Positions 26,897-37,000 are shown, counted from the stretch's first letter. The stretch: 59,828 nucleotides of DNA from Halodesulfovibrio spirochaetisodalis (GCF_001672295.1 NZ_JXMS01000022.1:1-59828); one strand, 5' to 3'. Notes: generated by a model from the letters alone, not told the origin. Translations and numbers: made by a program.

Positions 26897-26929
26897 TGCT
26901 AAAAAGACACATTGTGCTAAAAAGACACA
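26897..26929. promoter_or_regulatory. Tandem direct repeat, candidate activator sites for lpxC
   Basis: TGCTAAAAAGACACA occurs at 26897-26911 and again at 26915-26929, an exact 15-base match with an 18-base period. The second copy is the centre of a dyad, TGTG...CACA (26913-26929). It lies about 70-100 bases upstream of a near-consensus sigma-54 promoter, the right distance for enhancer-binding-protein sites. Confidence 0.55.
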
Positions 26930-26995
26930 GTTAGATACATACGTCTCTTTATAAAAAGTTCTTAAAAACCAATATAATAAAACCAAAAGAACCTC

Positions 26996-27010
26996 TGGCA
27001 CACTCCTTGC
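26996..27010 (+). promoter_or_regulatory. Sigma-54 promoter of lpxC
   Basis: CTGGCACACTCCTTGCT matches the sigma-54 consensus at every highly conserved base: TGGCAC, five bases, TTGC. Predicted start is about 27021-27022, just before the SD GGAGGG (27023-27028). A sigma-70-type -10, TATAAT, at 26973-26978 lacks a good -35 and may provide a second promoter. Confidence 0.75.
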
Positions 27011-27036
27011 TTACATGGAGCCGGAGGGAATAATTA

Positions 27037-27951
27037 ATGCTACAACAGACAATTAACAAATCTATCGGATGCTCAGGTGTAGGCGTACACAGTGGTAAAG
27101 TTGTTAAACTTACACTCCACCCTGCCTCAGAAGACACAGGCATCGTTTTTCATATTCACGGTGAGGACGGCGTAAAGGTTATTACTCCTACCCCTCAAAT
27201 TGTTACCGCTACACAACTGGCAACCGTTCTCGGTGTTGGCAACACATCAGCTGCAACCGTTGAACACCTACTTGCTGCCATCCGCGGTATGGAAATTGAT
27301 AACATCCGAATTGAAATCCAAGGCGGAGAAGTTCCAATCATGGACGGCTCTGCTGCATCTTTCATATTCCTTCTCAAAGACGCAGGACTGCGTAAGCAAT
27401 CCCGTCCGCGTACAGTCAAACGCATCAAAAAAGAAATCAATTTTGAGCGAGATGGGAAACGAATCTGCGCAAAGCCGCACAACGGTTTCTCCATTGACTA
27501 CACTATCGACTTTGCTCACCCGCTCATCGGTGTGCAAAAAATGTCTGTTGAAGTAACTCCGGAAACATTTGCTACCGACATTGCCAAGGCGCGCACATTC
27601 GGCTTCTTCCGTGAAGTTGAATACCTGCGTTCCAAAAAGCTTGCGCTTGGCGGTTCCCTTGAAAACGCAATCGTCCTCGATGACTACAATGTACTCAATG
27701 AAGATGGCCTGCGTTTCCCTGACGAATTCGTTCGTCACAAAATTCTCGACTTCATCGGCGACATGGTAATGCTTGGCGCGCCGCTTGAAGGACATTTTGA
27801 AGTCTACTGCTCCGGTCATGCACTGAACAACCAGTTCTTACGTGCAATTGATGAAAATGCAGACATCTACCTCGAAAGTGTCACCCTTGAAGAGCCAGCA
27901 GCAGTTGCAGTGCCAGAAGTTGCTGCTTCCGCAGCACCGGCAGTAGCATAA
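27037..27951 (+). CDS. lpxC: UDP-3-O-acyl-N-acetylglucosamine deacetylase
   Basis: The committed, zinc-dependent step of lipid A synthesis. The 304-residue protein begins MLQQTINKSIGCSGVGVHSG; Zn ligands are the His in TVEHLLAA and the His in VRHKILDFIGD with the nearby Asp. The FGFFREVEYLRS block is typical. The C-terminus carries a short Ala/Val/Pro-rich tail after the catalytic fold. The SD GGAGGG precedes ATG 27037. It shows that the organism makes lipopolysaccharide. It is preceded by a sigma-54 promoter, an unusual mode of control for this gene. Confidence 0.97.
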   Translation: MLQQTINKSIGCSGVGVHSGKVVKLTLHPASEDTGIVFHIHGEDGVKVITPTPQIVTATQLATVLGVGNTSAATVEHLLAAIRGMEIDNIRIEIQGGEVPIMDGSAASFIFLLKDAGLRKQSRPRTVKRIKKEINFERDGKRICAKPHNGFSIDYTIDFAHPLIGVQKMSVEVTPETFATDIAKARTFGFFREVEYLRSKKLALGGSLENAIVLDDYNVLNEDGLRFPDEFVRHKILDFIGDMVMLGAPLEGHFEVYCSGHALNNQFLRAIDENADIYLESVTLEEPAAVAVPEVAASAAPAVA

Positions 27952-27976
27952 CGCTCCCTCTCTATAGTATAAATAA

Positions 27977-28001
27977 GGCCATCTGATAGATGGCCTTTTT
28001 T
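27977..28001 (+). terminator. Intrinsic terminator of lpxC
   Basis: GGCCATCT, loop GAT, AGATGGCC, then six T. A compact perfect 8-bp stem 25 bases after the stop codon. Confidence 0.93.
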
Positions 28002-28002
28002 A

Positions 28003-28379
28003 TTACGCAGTAATTTTAAGTTACTCCCTAGTATCCTGACACACTGTGCACTGCCTCAAAAGTAGATGTACAGCCAAAGATTACAGGGCTTATATTCAGA
28101 AACAAGAGCATCAATATATAAAACACCAGTTCGTAATATTCCACTATAGTGTGTCCGCACTAACATTCCGTGGTAAGTTTTACAGCAGAAACCTACCTAT
28201 TATCCAATTTATAGTGGACAAATGCCATAAAAAGAAAGAGTGTCTACACTTATTGTTTGGGCATTTTTAGATTAACGGACAATTAATCGGAGAAAACCTG
28301 TACCTACCACTTATTGCAACTACCTAATTTTAAAGCCTTAAAAAAAAGGGCTAAAAAAAAGATTAAAAAAAGTGTTTTT
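28003..28379. other. AT-rich intergenic stretch before the tRNA cluster
   Basis: No supported gene. A 74-codon open frame at 28046-28270 has no SD and no recognisable similarity. A small palindrome, CACTATAGTG (about 28142-28151), is partly echoed as TATAGTGGAC near 28211. Long A-runs occupy 28340-28372. Confidence 0.4.
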
Positions 28380-28408
28380 TTGCTTGCCAAAACTTTGGGG
28401 GGTATATA
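28380..28408 (+). promoter_or_regulatory. Sigma-70 promoter of the tRNA-tuf operon
   Basis: TTGCTT at 28380-28385, a 17-base spacer, TATATA at 28403-28408; the first tRNA starts 16 bases later. The A/T-rich run upstream (28340-28379) could serve as an UP element, as expected for a highly expressed stable-RNA promoter. Confidence 0.75.
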
Positions 28409-28423
28409 AACACTCTTCTCGTT

Positions 28424-28499
28424 GCTGGCGTAGCTCAATTGGTAGAGCAGCTGATTTGTAATCAGCAGGTTGCGGGTTCAAGTCCCATCGCCAGCTCCA
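28424..28499 (+). tRNA. tRNA-Thr (anticodon TGT)
   Basis: The acceptor stem GCTGGCG/CGCCAGC is perfect, the anticodon loop is TTTGTAA, and CCA is encoded at 28497-28499. The T-stem has one apparent C-A mismatch and a G-T pair. First of four tRNAs upstream of tuf. Confidence 0.96.
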
Positions 28500-28504
28500 G
28501 AACA

Positions 28505-28590
28505 GGTGGGGTTCCCGAGTGGCCAAAGGGAACAGACTGTAAATCTGTCGGCGTATGCCTTCGGAGGTTCAAATCCTCCCCCCACCACCA
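28505..28590 (+). tRNA. tRNA-Tyr (anticodon GTA)
   Basis: Acceptor GGTGGGG/CCCCACC, a long variable arm as expected of tRNA-Tyr, anticodon in ACTGTAAAT, encoded CCA at 28588-28590. Five bases after the tRNA-Thr. Confidence 0.97.
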
Positions 28591-28645
28591 GTTGCTAAGT
28601 AGCAGGCTGTAGGAGACTCAAGTCGGAGAACTACGGCGCATATAA

Positions 28646-28721
28646 GCGGGAATAGCTCAATTGGTAGAGCATCAGCCTTCCAAGCTGAGGGTTGCGAGTT
28701 CGAGTCTCGTTTCCCGCTCCA
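28646..28721 (+). tRNA. tRNA-Gly (anticodon TCC)
   Basis: Acceptor GCGGGAA/TTCCCGC, anticodon loop CTTCCAA in stem TCAGC/GCTGA, encoded CCA. It follows the tRNA-Tyr in the same cluster. Confidence 0.97.
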
Positions 28722-28759
28722 ACTAGCCTGAGTTCTCCCTATAGCTTTTTGAATAAGAG

Positions 28760-28835
<76 letters not shown>

Positions 28836-28886
28836 TTAATTATTTTCGGATAACCGAGAAAAATTCATTGCCAGGGAGATTTACTC

Positions 28887-30080
28887 ATGGGTAAAGAAAA
28901 ATTTGAACGCAGTAAGCCGCATGTAAACATCGGCACCATTGGTCACATTGACCATGGTAAAACTACTCTTACCGCAGCTATCACTAAAATCGCAGCTCTC
29001 AAGCAGGGCGGCCAGGCAGTAGCTTTCGACGAAATCGACAAAGCTCCTGAAGAAAAAGAGCGCGGTATCACAATCGCAACTGCACACGTTGAGTACGAAA
29101 CTGACATCCGTCACTACGCTCACGTTGACTGCCCAGGTCACGCAGACTACATCAAAAACATGATCACCGGTGCAGCTCAGATGGACGGTGGTATCCTCGT
29201 TGTTGCAGCGACTGACGGTCCTATGCCTCAGACTCGTGAGCACATCCTGCTCGCTCGTCAGGTTGGTGTACCTTCCCTCGTTGTATTCATGAACAAATGC
29301 GACATGGTTGACGACGAAGAACTCCTCGAGCTCGTAGAAATGGAAGTTCGTGAACTTCTTTCTTCTTACGATTTCCCAGGTGACGACATTCCTGTAATTC
29401 GTGGTTCTGCTCTTAAAGCTCTTGAGTCTGATTCTGCAGACGCAGCTGACGCAGCACCAATCCTCGAACTCCTCGACGCTTGTGACTCTTACATTCCTGA
29501 GCCAGAGCGTGACATCGACAAACCTTTCCTTCTTCCTATTGAAGACGTGTTCTCCATCTCTGGTCGTGGTACAGTAGTTACTGGCCGTGTTGAGCGTGGT
29601 GTTATCACTGTTGGTGAAGAAGTTGAAATCGTTGGTATCAAAGAGACTCAGAAAACTACTTGTACCGGCGTTGAAATGTTCCGTAAACTTCTCGACCGTG
29701 GTGAAGCTGGCGATAACGTTGGTCTTCTTATCCGTGGTATTAAGCGTGATGAAGTTGAACGTGGTCAGGTTCTTTGTAAGCCTGGTTCCATCAACCCACA
29801 CACCAAGTTTAAAGCTGAAGTATACGTACTTTCTAAAGACGAAGGTGGACGTCACACTCCATTCTTCACCGGTTACCGCCCTCAGTTCTACTTCCGTACA
29901 ACTGACATCACTGGCGTAATCGCTCTTGACGAAGGCGTTGAAATGGTAATGCCAGGCGATAACGCTGTATTCAACGTAGAACTGATCAACCCAATCGCTA
30001 TGGAAACTGGTCTTCGCTTCGCTATCCGCGAAGGTGGCCGTACCGTAGGCGCAGGTGTTGTTTCTGAAATCGTGGAGTAA
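28887..30080 (+). CDS. tuf: Elongation factor Tu
   Basis: A 397-residue GTPase that delivers aminoacyl-tRNA to the ribosome. G-motifs are GHIDHGKTT, the switch region [21 protein letters not shown] and NKCDMVDD. The gene lies 51 bases after tRNA-Thr(GGT), the classic tRNA-tufB arrangement. Strong codon bias creates long open frames on the opposite strand that are not genes. rpmG follows at 3 bases. Confidence 0.99.
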   Translation: MGKEKFERSKPHVNIGTIGHIDHGKTTLTAAITKIAALKQGGQAVAFDEIDKAPEEKERGITIATAHVEYETDIRHYAHVDCPGHADYIKNMITGAAQMDGGILVVAATDGPMPQTREHILLARQVGVPSLVVFMNKCDMVDDEELLELVEMEVRELLSSYDFPGDDIPVIRGSALKALESDSADAADAAPILELLDACDSYIPEPERDIDKPFLLPIEDVFSISGRGTVVTGRVERGVITVGEEVEIVGIKETQKTTCTGVEMFRKLLDRGEAGDNVGLLIRGIKRDEVERGQVLCKPGSINPHTKFKAEVYVLSKDEGGRHTPFFTGYRPQFYFRTTDITGVIALDEGVEMVMPGDNAVFNVELINPIAMETGLRFAIREGGRTVGAGVVSEIVE

Positions 30081-30083
30081 TTC

Positions 30084-30233
30084 ATGCGCGTTAATATCCA
30101 GCTCGCTTGCACAGAGTGCAAACGACGCAATTACGCGACCGTGAAGAACAAGAAAAACACTACAGCTCGTGTTGAATTGAATAAGTATTGTCCTTGGGAC
30201 AAGAAACATACTCTTCACCGCGAAACTAAGTAA
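30084..30233 (+). CDS. rpmG: 50S ribosomal protein L33
   Basis: A 49-residue protein, [19 protein letters not shown] at the N-terminus and [19 protein letters not shown] at the end. It keeps the zinc-type cysteines: CTEC plus a single C in KYCPWD. Only the third of the usual second pair is visible, the other being Trp-Asp. It starts 3 bases after tuf, within the same operon. Confidence 0.96.
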   Translation: MRVNIQLACTECKRRNYATVKNKKNTTARVELNKYCPWDKKHTLHRETK

Positions 30234-30252
30234 GTAGTTGTTATAAAAACGC

Positions 30253-30329
30253 AGGGGTGTAGCTCCAACGGCTAGAGCGCCGGTCTCCAAAACCGGATGT
30301 TGCGGGTTCGAATCCCTCCACCCCTGCCA
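30253..30329 (+). tRNA. tRNA-Trp (anticodon CCA)
   Basis: Acceptor AGGGGTG/CACCCCT, anticodon loop TCTCCAAAA region in stem CCGG/CCGG, encoded CCA at 30327-30329. It sits between rpmG and secE, the conserved position in many proteobacteria. Confidence 0.97.
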
Positions 30330-30359
30330 TTTTCTTCCTTCTTACACGGCGAGGCGACA

Positions 30360-30596
30360 ATGGCAAAAAAGCACTCAAAGAAAGCTGATGTGAAAGCTCC
30401 TGAAGCAAACAAAGTAACTCAGCTTAAAGAGTTCTTCGAAGAGTCCCAGGTTGAAATTAAAAAAGTAGTCTGGCCCTCCCGAAAAGAGACTGTGACAACC
30501 AGCATTGCGGTGCTGGCTCTTGTTGTTGTTATGTCTCTGTTTCTTGGCTTTGTAGATTTAGGTCTTACAAAGCTCGTAGAATACATTCTTTCTTAA
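30360..30596 (+). CDS. secE: Preprotein translocase subunit SecE
   Basis: A 78-residue protein with a hydrophilic Lys-rich N-terminus, the conserved amphipathic helix ending EIKKVVWPSRKETVTTS, and one transmembrane helix (IAVLALVVVMSLFLGFVDLG). The start is ATG 30360; upstream in-frame codons lie within the tRNA-Trp gene. Part of SecYEG. Confidence 0.96.
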   Translation: MAKKHSKKADVKAPEANKVTQLKEFFEESQVEIKKVVWPSRKETVTTSIAVLALVVVMSLFLGFVDLGLTKLVEYILS

Positions 30597-30608
30597 ACGG
30601 ATATTCCT

Positions 30609-31163
30609 ATGACCGAGGAACAAGCACCCGTAAGAAAAGCACGTTGGTACATTATCCACACCTACTCAGGTTTCGAGCAGCGTGTTGAACAGACCATCCA
30701 GCAGATGATCCGTACCGGCGAAGCTCAAGGCGAAATTGAGGAAGTCGTTGTACCTACCGAGAAAGTGGTTGAACTTGTAAAGGGTGAAAAACGCACCTCT
30801 ACTCGCAAGTTTTACCCGGGTTACGTAATGGTCAAAATGATCATGACCGACCTTTCTTGGCATCTGGTTTCCAACATTCAGCGGGTTACTGGCTTTATTG
30901 GCGGCAAAAACCGCCCGACCCCAATGAGGGATTCAGAAGCAGCACGTATCCTCTCCATGATGGAATCCCGTCAGGAACAACCTCGTCCTAAGTTCAATTT
31001 TGAACGTGGTGACGAAGTGCGCGTTATCGATGGACCGTTCGGCGGTTTCAACGGCGTCGTGGAAGATGTAAACTACGACAAGGGTAAGCTCAGAGTATCC
31101 GTATCTATCTTCGGCAGACAAACACCTGTCGAGTTGGACTTTGTTCAGGTAGATAAAGGGTAA
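30609..31163 (+). CDS. nusG: Transcription termination/antitermination protein NusG
   Basis: A 184-residue protein with an NGN domain (KARWYIIHTYSGFEQRVEQT) and a C-terminal KOW domain containing VIDGPFGGFNGVVEDV. It couples RNA polymerase to Rho or to the ribosome. It lies in the standard secE-nusG-rplK-rplA order, 12 bases after secE. Confidence 0.98.
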   Translation: MTEEQAPVRKARWYIIHTYSGFEQRVEQTIQQMIRTGEAQGEIEEVVVPTEKVVELVKGEKRTSTRKFYPGYVMVKMIMTDLSWHLVSNIQRVTGFIGGKNRPTPMRDSEAARILSMMESRQEQPRPKFNFERGDEVRVIDGPFGGFNGVVEDVNYDKGKLRVSVSIFGRQTPVELDFVQVDKG

Positions 31164-31185
31164 TCAAGCACAATTAAGCACTTAT

Positions 31186-31201
31186 CGCCACGCAAGTGGC
31201 G
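31186..31201 (+). other. Small hairpin between nusG and rplK
   Basis: CGCCAC, loop GCAA, GTGGCG: a stable GNRA-type tetraloop stem without a T-run. It is more likely an mRNA stability or processing site than a terminator. Confidence 0.4.
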
Positions 31202-31223
31202 TTTGCTATAGAGGTATAGTGGT

Positions 31224-31646
31224 ATGGCTAAAAAAGAAATTGCAAAAATTAAGCTTCAGATCCCTGCTGGTTCCGCGAACCCGTCTCCTCCAGTAGGTCC
31301 TGCTCTTGGTCAGCACGGTCTGAACATCATGGAATTCTGTAAAGCGTTTAACGCGAAGACCATGGATCAGAAAGGCATGATCATTCCTGTAATCATCACA
31401 GTATTCCAGGATCGTTCATTCACTTTCATCACCAAAACTCCACCTGCATCTGTGCTGCTCATTAAAGCTGCTAAAGTTGACAAAGGTTCCGGTGAGCCAA
31501 ACCGTAACAAAGTTGGTTCCGTAACCGATGCACAGATCGAAGAAATTGCTACTATCAAAATGCCTGACCTCAATGCTGCTGATATGGATGCAGCTAAGAA
31601 GATCATCGCTGGTACTGCTCGCTCCATGGGCATTGATGTTAAATAG
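31224..31646 (+). CDS. rplK: 50S ribosomal protein L11
   Basis: A 140-residue protein of the GTPase-associated centre. N-terminal [20 protein letters not shown] and C-terminal RNA-binding [11 protein letters not shown] blocks are canonical. It starts ATG 31224 and is followed by rplA. Confidence 0.98.
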   Translation: MAKKEIAKIKLQIPAGSANPSPPVGPALGQHGLNIMEFCKAFNAKTMDQKGMIIPVIITVFQDRSFTFITKTPPASVLLIKAAKVDKGSGEPNRNKVGSVTDAQIEEIATIKMPDLNAADMDAAKKIIAGTARSMGIDVK

Positions 31647-31752
31647 CATTCTGTAAATCAGTTGGACTGCCGTTCGCCGTGGTATAGCACGGCTATTTTT
31701 ATCTTAGATCGAGCGGCAGGAGATTAACACAGAGAATAAAAAGGATATTACT

Positions 31753-32460
31753 ATGCCTAAGCATGGAAAAAAATATCGTAAAGCAGCAGAAGGCCTCGAG
31801 CTTACCGCACGCTTTGCTGTTGAAGAAGCGATGGCTAAAGTAGTTGAGTCTGCTTATGCAAAATTTGATGAAACTGTTGACGTTGCAATCAACCTCGGCG
31901 TTGACCCTAAATACTCTGACCAGATGGTTCGTGGCGCATGCTCCCTTCCACACGGTCTTGGTAAAGATGTGCGCGTAGCAGTATTCTGTAAAGGCGAAAA
32001 ACAGGCTGAAGCTCGTGAAGCTGGCGCTGAAATCGTTGGTGCAGAAGATCTCGTAGCAGAAGTTAAAGAAGGCAAGCTCGACTTTGACAAAGCTGTTGCA
32101 ACTCCTGACGTTATGGCTCTCGTAGGTCAGATCGGCCGCGTACTCGGCCCTCGTGGTCTTATGCCTAACGCAAAAACTGGCACTGTTACTTTTGATGTAG
32201 CAAACGCAGTTAAAGAAATGAAAGCTGGCCGCGTTGAATTTAAAGTAGACAAAGCTGGTGTACTTCACGCTCCTATCGGTAAGGTTTCCTTCGGCGCTGA
32301 AAAGCTCATGGACAACCTCAAAACTATCGTTGAGACCGTGAACCGCCTCAAGCCTTCATCCGCTAAGGGTGCTTACATGAAAGCTATGTCCCTCTCCAGC
32401 ACAATGGGACCTGGCTACAAAGTAGACCCTGCACTTATTCGCAAATTCATCGAAGGTTAA
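31753..32460 (+). CDS. rplA: 50S ribosomal protein L1
   Basis: A 235-residue L1-stalk protein: N-terminus [16 protein letters not shown], then [20 protein letters not shown] and the [16 protein letters not shown] loop. In other bacteria L1 represses its own operon by binding the leader. The 106-base gap upstream could hold such a site, but I cannot define it. Confidence 0.98.
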   Translation: MPKHGKKYRKAAEGLELTARFAVEEAMAKVVESAYAKFDETVDVAINLGVDPKYSDQMVRGACSLPHGLGKDVRVAVFCKGEKQAEAREAGAEIVGAEDLVAEVKEGKLDFDKAVATPDVMALVGQIGRVLGPRGLMPNAKTGTVTFDVANAVKEMKAGRVEFKVDKAGVLHAPIGKVSFGAEKLMDNLKTIVETVNRLKPSSAKGAYMKAMSLSSTMGPGYKVDPALIRKFIEG

Positions 32461-32482
32461 TTCCTTCGGTTACATATTTGGT

Positions 32483-32516
32483 AGGAGCGAAGCTCTTTGT
32501 TTCGCTCCTGCTTTTT
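32483..32516 (+). terminator. Intrinsic terminator after rplA
   Basis: AGGAGCGAA at 32483-32491 pairs perfectly with TTCGCTCCT at 32501-32509, followed by a five-T run. It separates rplKA from rplJL and suggests a fresh start or attenuation before rplJ. Confidence 0.8.
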
Positions 32517-32524
32517 GGCAGAGG

Positions 32525-32620
32525 ACTGGAATTCTGAGTCGAAGACAGTAGGCACTAATAAGTCCTACCGAGACAATTTGGCTTGGTTTTCCATTGGCAA
32601 ATCCCCCTTAGTCTAAGGAG
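32525..32620 (+). promoter_or_regulatory. Ribosomal protein L10 leader
   Basis: The conserved leader signature is present: GAAGACAGTAGGCAC at about 32541, then AATAAGTCCTACCGAGAC. AGTAGG/CCTAC form the expected stem. L10(L12)4 binds this fold to repress its own translation in other bacteria. The SD TAAGGAG of rplJ follows at 32614-32620. Confidence 0.8.
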
Positions 32621-32627
32621 ACTGAAC

Positions 32628-33149
32628 GTGAACAGGTCTGAAAAAGCCGCCATTATTGAGCGCCTGAAAGAAAAAGCTGAAGGTGCTTCTATCGCGGTTG
32701 TGACTGACTTCAAGGGCTTGCCGGTGGAAGAGATGACCGTGCTCAGAGATGACCTTCGCAAAGCAGATGGTGAATACCATGTTGTGAAGAACACTCTGGC
32801 TCGCATCGCAGTCACCGGTGGTGATCATGAAGTTCTCGCTGATACTTTCAAAGAGAACAGCGCGATCGCCCTTGGTTTCGAAGATCCCGTTGCAGTTGCT
32901 AAGGCTGTCGTTGAATTCGCTAAAAAGAGCAAACACCTCGTTGTTAAGCATGCTTCTCTTGAAGGCAAGCTTCTCACCGAAGCTCAGCTTGGTGAACTCG
33001 CAAAGCTTCCTGGCAAGCAGCAGTTGCTTGGCATGGCGCTTGGCACAATGAACGCCGTTCCAACAAACTTCGTTGGCCTTTTCGCCAACATTCTGCGCAA
33101 CTTCCTCTACGCTTTGAACGCTATCAAAGATCAGAAAGAAGCTGCATAA
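32628..33149 (+). CDS. rplJ: 50S ribosomal protein L10
   Basis: A 173-residue protein that anchors L7/L12 dimers. The start is GTG 32628, seven bases after TAAGGAG; the longer frame from 32583 would run into the L10 leader. N-terminal [16 protein letters not shown] and the C-terminal helical L7/L12-binding tail are typical. Autoregulation by the upstream leader is expected. Confidence 0.97.
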   Translation: MNRSEKAAIIERLKEKAEGASIAVVTDFKGLPVEEMTVLRDDLRKADGEYHVVKNTLARIAVTGGDHEVLADTFKENSAIALGFEDPVAVAKAVVEFAKKSKHLVVKHASLEGKLLTEAQLGELAKLPGKQQLLGMALGTMNAVPTNFVGLFANILRNFLYALNAIKDQKEAA

Positions 33150-33205
33150 GCAGAACGTCTATTAATTAAAAAATATTAAGCCAAAATTATTTTAAGGAGA
33201 CTACC

Positions 33206-33583
33206 ATGTCCGTGACCAAAGAACAGGTTGTAGAATTTATCTCTAACATGACCGTACTCGAACTTTCTGAATTCATCAAAGAACTCGAAGAAACCTTCGG
33301 CGTTTCTGCAGCAGCTCCAGTTGCAGCAGTAGCAGCAGCACCTGCAGAAGGTGGCGCAGCAGCTGAAGAAAAAACTGAGTTTGATGTTATCCTCAAATCT
33401 GCTGGCGGCAACAAAATTGCTGTTATTAAAGCAGTTCGTGCTCTCACAGGTCTTGGTCTCAAAGAAGCTAAAGAAGCTGTAGACGGCGCACCTAAAGCTC
33501 TTAAAGAAGCAGTATCTAAAGACGATGCTGAAGCTGCTAAGAAAGCTCTCGAAGAAGCAGGCGCAGAAGTAGAAGTTAAGTAA
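33206..33583 (+). CDS. rplL: 50S ribosomal protein L7/L12
   Basis: A 125-residue stalk protein: an N-terminal dimerisation helix pair, an Ala-rich hinge (about 37-55), and a C-terminal domain with [20 protein letters not shown], which contacts translational GTPases. The SD AAGGAGA precedes ATG 33206. Confidence 0.98.
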   Translation: MSVTKEQVVEFISNMTVLELSEFIKELEETFGVSAAAPVAAVAAAPAEGGAAAEEKTEFDVILKSAGGNKIAVIKAVRALTGLGLKEAKEAVDGAPKALKEAVSKDDAEAAKKALEEAGAEVEVK

Positions 33584-33615
33584 TTCTACTTTTTACTGCT
33601 GAAGCGAATTCAGGC

Positions 33616-33649
33616 GCGGGCGGGATTTTTTTCCCGTCCGCGTTTTATT
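33616..33649 (+). terminator. Attenuator/terminator between rplL and rpoB
   Basis: GCGGGCGGGA at 33616-33625 pairs with TCCCGTCCGC at 33632-33641 (one G-T pair), then GTTTTATT. It lies 32 bases after rplL and would reduce rpoBC transcription relative to the ribosomal proteins, as in the E. coli operon. Confidence 0.85.
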
Positions 33650-33683
33650 AGCTCTGATGTACAGGGGAAGATCAAAAAAAAGC

Positions 33684-33712
33684 TTGCACAATTTTTTGTT
33701 GTGAACTAGATT
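33684..33712 (+). promoter_or_regulatory. Candidate internal sigma-70 promoter for rpoBC
   Basis: TTGCAC at 33684-33689, 17-base spacer, TAGATT at 33707-33712. It directly follows the attenuator, giving rpoBC an independent start about 340 bases before the rpoB ATG. Confidence 0.55.
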
Positions 33713-34058
33713 ACGCATTTGGTCGACTTGTCTTTGTTACGTAACGCTAATTAACAATTGGGCGACACGTTGCTGACCATTTCCGAACGTTTACCATCCC
33801 GAATTTTTTCTTTTACCACAGAGCATGACCGAGCGGACATGTTCTGCTTTCTGCTGCTGAATTTGCATGCTTCGAGCAGCACCTACCAGTGCCCAGTCTT
33901 TCCGGACACCTGAGTCCACCGGGCAACCCTTTGCGCATGCGTACGTATCCGTTTCGGAGATAATCCGCCGACTTTGGTTAAGCAAACGCGCCATTTTCCG
34001 ATGCTTCTTAGCCGCAGTGGCATCATCTTTGGCAAACCGTCTCTTTTGAGGTGTAAAT
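33713..34058 (+). other. Long rpoB leader region without a gene
   Basis: About 345 bases between the candidate promoter and rpoB hold no supportable gene; open frames on both strands lack SDs. The sequence is less AT-rich than true intergenic DNA nearby. The rpoB SD GAGG lies at the right end. It may be a regulatory leader. Confidence 0.4.
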
Positions 34059-37000
34059 ATGGGCCAACTTTATAAAAAATTTGGTAAAATCGAAGTAACG
34101 CTTCCTATCCCGCATCTTCTCAACTTGCAGGTAGATTCCTACAAGAAGTTTTTGCAGGAAGGTCGTACTGACCGACTGCCTGAAGAAGGTCTTGAAGGTG
34201 TATTCCGTTCTGTCTTCCCTATTGAAGACTTTAACCGCACAGCAAGCCTTGAATATGTTCGCTATGATATCAGTGAACCTAAATATGATCAGGCTGAATG
34301 CATTGCAAAGGGTCTTACCTACGAAGCACCAATCCGCATTACCGTGCGTCTTGTTGTGTATGATGTAGATGAAGAGACCGAAAACCGCACCATCCGCGAT
34401 ATTAAAGAGCAGGACATCTACTTTGGTACCCTGCCTTTAATGACCGAGAAAGGTACATTTATTGTTAACGGTACCGAGCGTGTTATCGTTAACCAGTTGC
34501 AGCGTTCTCCTGGTATCATCTTTGAACATGATGCAGGTAAAACGCACTCCAGCCGTAAAGTGCTCTACAGCTGCCGTATCATTCCGATGCGTGGTTCCTG
34601 GCTCGATTTTGACTTCGATCACAAAGATATTTTGTACGTACGAATTGACCGTCGTCGCAAAATGCCTGCCACTATTCTCTTCAAAGCAATGGGTATGTCT
34701 CGTTCCGACATTCTCGACTGCTTCTACGAGAAAGAATACTTCCGTTTCGAAGACGGCAAAGTTCTGTGGGAAGTGCAGAAAGACATGTACCGCAAGGAAA
34801 TTGCGTACGTGGATCTTGGCGATGGCGAAAAAGTATTCGCTAAGCAGGGCAAGCCTATTACAAAACGTACATGGCGCCTGCTTCTCGATGCCGGTATCGA
34901 TGCAATTGAAGTTGCACCGGATACCCTTAACGGTCTGTTCCTTGCCGAAGATCTTGTTGATGAAAACACAGGTGAAGTTCTTGCAGACGCTGCAGACGAA
35001 CTCACAGAAGATATTGTTGAACGCATCCGCGAAGCCGGCGTAACACGCCTGCCTGTTCTTCACACCCGCGGTTCTGACGTATCTTCTTCCATGCGTGACA
35101 CACTTCTTCTTGATAAAACAGAAGACTCTGAGTCCGCACGTGTTGAAATCTACCGTCGTCTGCGTCCTAGCTCCCCTCCTACTCCGGAAATTGCGAACAC
35201 ATTCTTTGAGAACCTGTTCCGCAGCGGGGACTACTACGACTTATCTCCAGTAGGTCGTTACAAAATGAACCAGCGCCTCGATCTCGATCGCGAGAACGAC
35301 ATGCGCACCCTGTCAGACAACGACATTTTCACAGCAATCAAGATTCTGTGTAAACTGAAAGACTCTCACGGTCCTGCTGACGATATCGATCATCTCGGTA
35401 ACCGTCGCGTACGTCCTGTAGGTGAACTGGTAGAAAACCAGTACCGCATCGGTCTCGTACGTATGGAACGTGCTATCAAAGAACGCATGAGCCTTCAGGA
35501 AGTTGCGACTCTCATGCCGCACGACCTCATCAACCCTAAACCGGTTGCTGCTGTGCTTAAAGAGTTCTTCGGTACTTCCCAGCTTTCCCAGTTCATGGAC
35601 CAGACTAACGCCCTGTCCGAGGTAACTCACAAGCGTCGTCTGTCTGCTCTTGGACCAGGTGGTCTTACCCGTGAACGTGCAGGCTTCGAAGTTCGAGACG
35701 TACACACCTCTCACTACGGACGTATCTGCCCTATTGAGACTCCAGAGGGACCAAACATTGGTCTTATCGTGTCTCTCACAACCTACTCCAAAGTAAATGA
35801 CTTTGGTTTCATCGAAACTCCGTACCGCGTGGTACAGGATGCTCGTGTCACCGACGAGATCATTTACATGGATGCGACCACTGAACAGGGTCAGGTTGTT
35901 GCTCAGGCAAACGCAGAACTCGACGAACAGGGTAACTTCGTAAGAGAATTTATTACGACCCGTTACCTTGGTGACGTTCTCATGTCTCCACGTGAAGATG
36001 TTACTCTTATGGACATCTCACCAAGCCAGATGGTTTCCATCTCTGCTGCGCTGATTCCATTCCTCGAGCACGATGACGCGAACCGCGCACTTATGGGTTC
36101 CAACATGCAGCGTCAGGCGGTGCCATTGCTCCGCTGTCACAAGCCTATTGTTGGTACCGGTATGGAAGGTCCTGTAGCACAGGACTCCGGAGCATGTATC
36201 ATTGCTGAAGGCGAAGGTATTGTTCGCTTTGCTGATGCTGACCGCATTGTTGTTTCGTACACCAACGGTCTCTACCCAGAGTCTGGTGGCGTTCGCAGCT
36301 ACGACTTGCAGAAGCACCACAAATCCAACCAGAGCTCATGTTTTGGTCAGAAGCCTACCTGTCATCCGAACCAGCCAGTTGTCCGCGGTACTATTCTCGC
36401 TGACGGCCCTGGTATCGAAGACGGCGAACTCGCACTGGGTAAAAACCTCGTTGTAGCGTTTATGCCTTGGTGTGGTTACAACTTCGAGGACTCCATCCTC
36501 ATCTCCGAACGTATGGTAAAAGAAGACGTCTTCACATCCGTACACATTGAAGAGTTTGAAGTTGTTGCTCGAGACACCAAACTTGGACCTGAAGAAATTA
36601 CCCGCGATATTCCGAACGTAAGCGAAGAAATGCTCCGCAACCTCGACGGCAGCGGTATTATTCGCATCGGTGCTAACGTTTCTCCTGACGATATCCTCGT
36701 AGGTAAGATTACTCCTAAAGGCGAGACTCAGCTCTCTCCTGAAGAGAAACTCCTTCGTGCGATCTTCGGTGATAAAGCACGCGACGTTAAGAACACCTCC
36801 CTCAAAGTTCCTCCAGGAATCGAAGGTACTGTAATTGACGTTAAAGTGTTCAACCGTCGTTCCGGTGAAAAAGACGAACGCACTAAAAATATCGAAGACT
36901 ACGAACTTGCTAAGCTTGATCGTAAAGAACAGAGCCATATTGCAGCACTCACCGCTTCTACCATGATCAAAGTTGTGGAAGAAGCAGGCGGTAAGCAGCT

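Noticed and set aside
28046-28270. Possible 74-residue gene before the tRNA cluster
   Set aside because: No SD, AT-driven composition and no recognisable domain.
28881-30290. 469-codon open frame on the minus strand opposite tuf
   Set aside because: It is an artefact of strong codon bias in tuf; the frame has no SD, an implausible composition rich in Phe, Val, Thr and Cys, and spans tuf and the tRNA-Trp gene.
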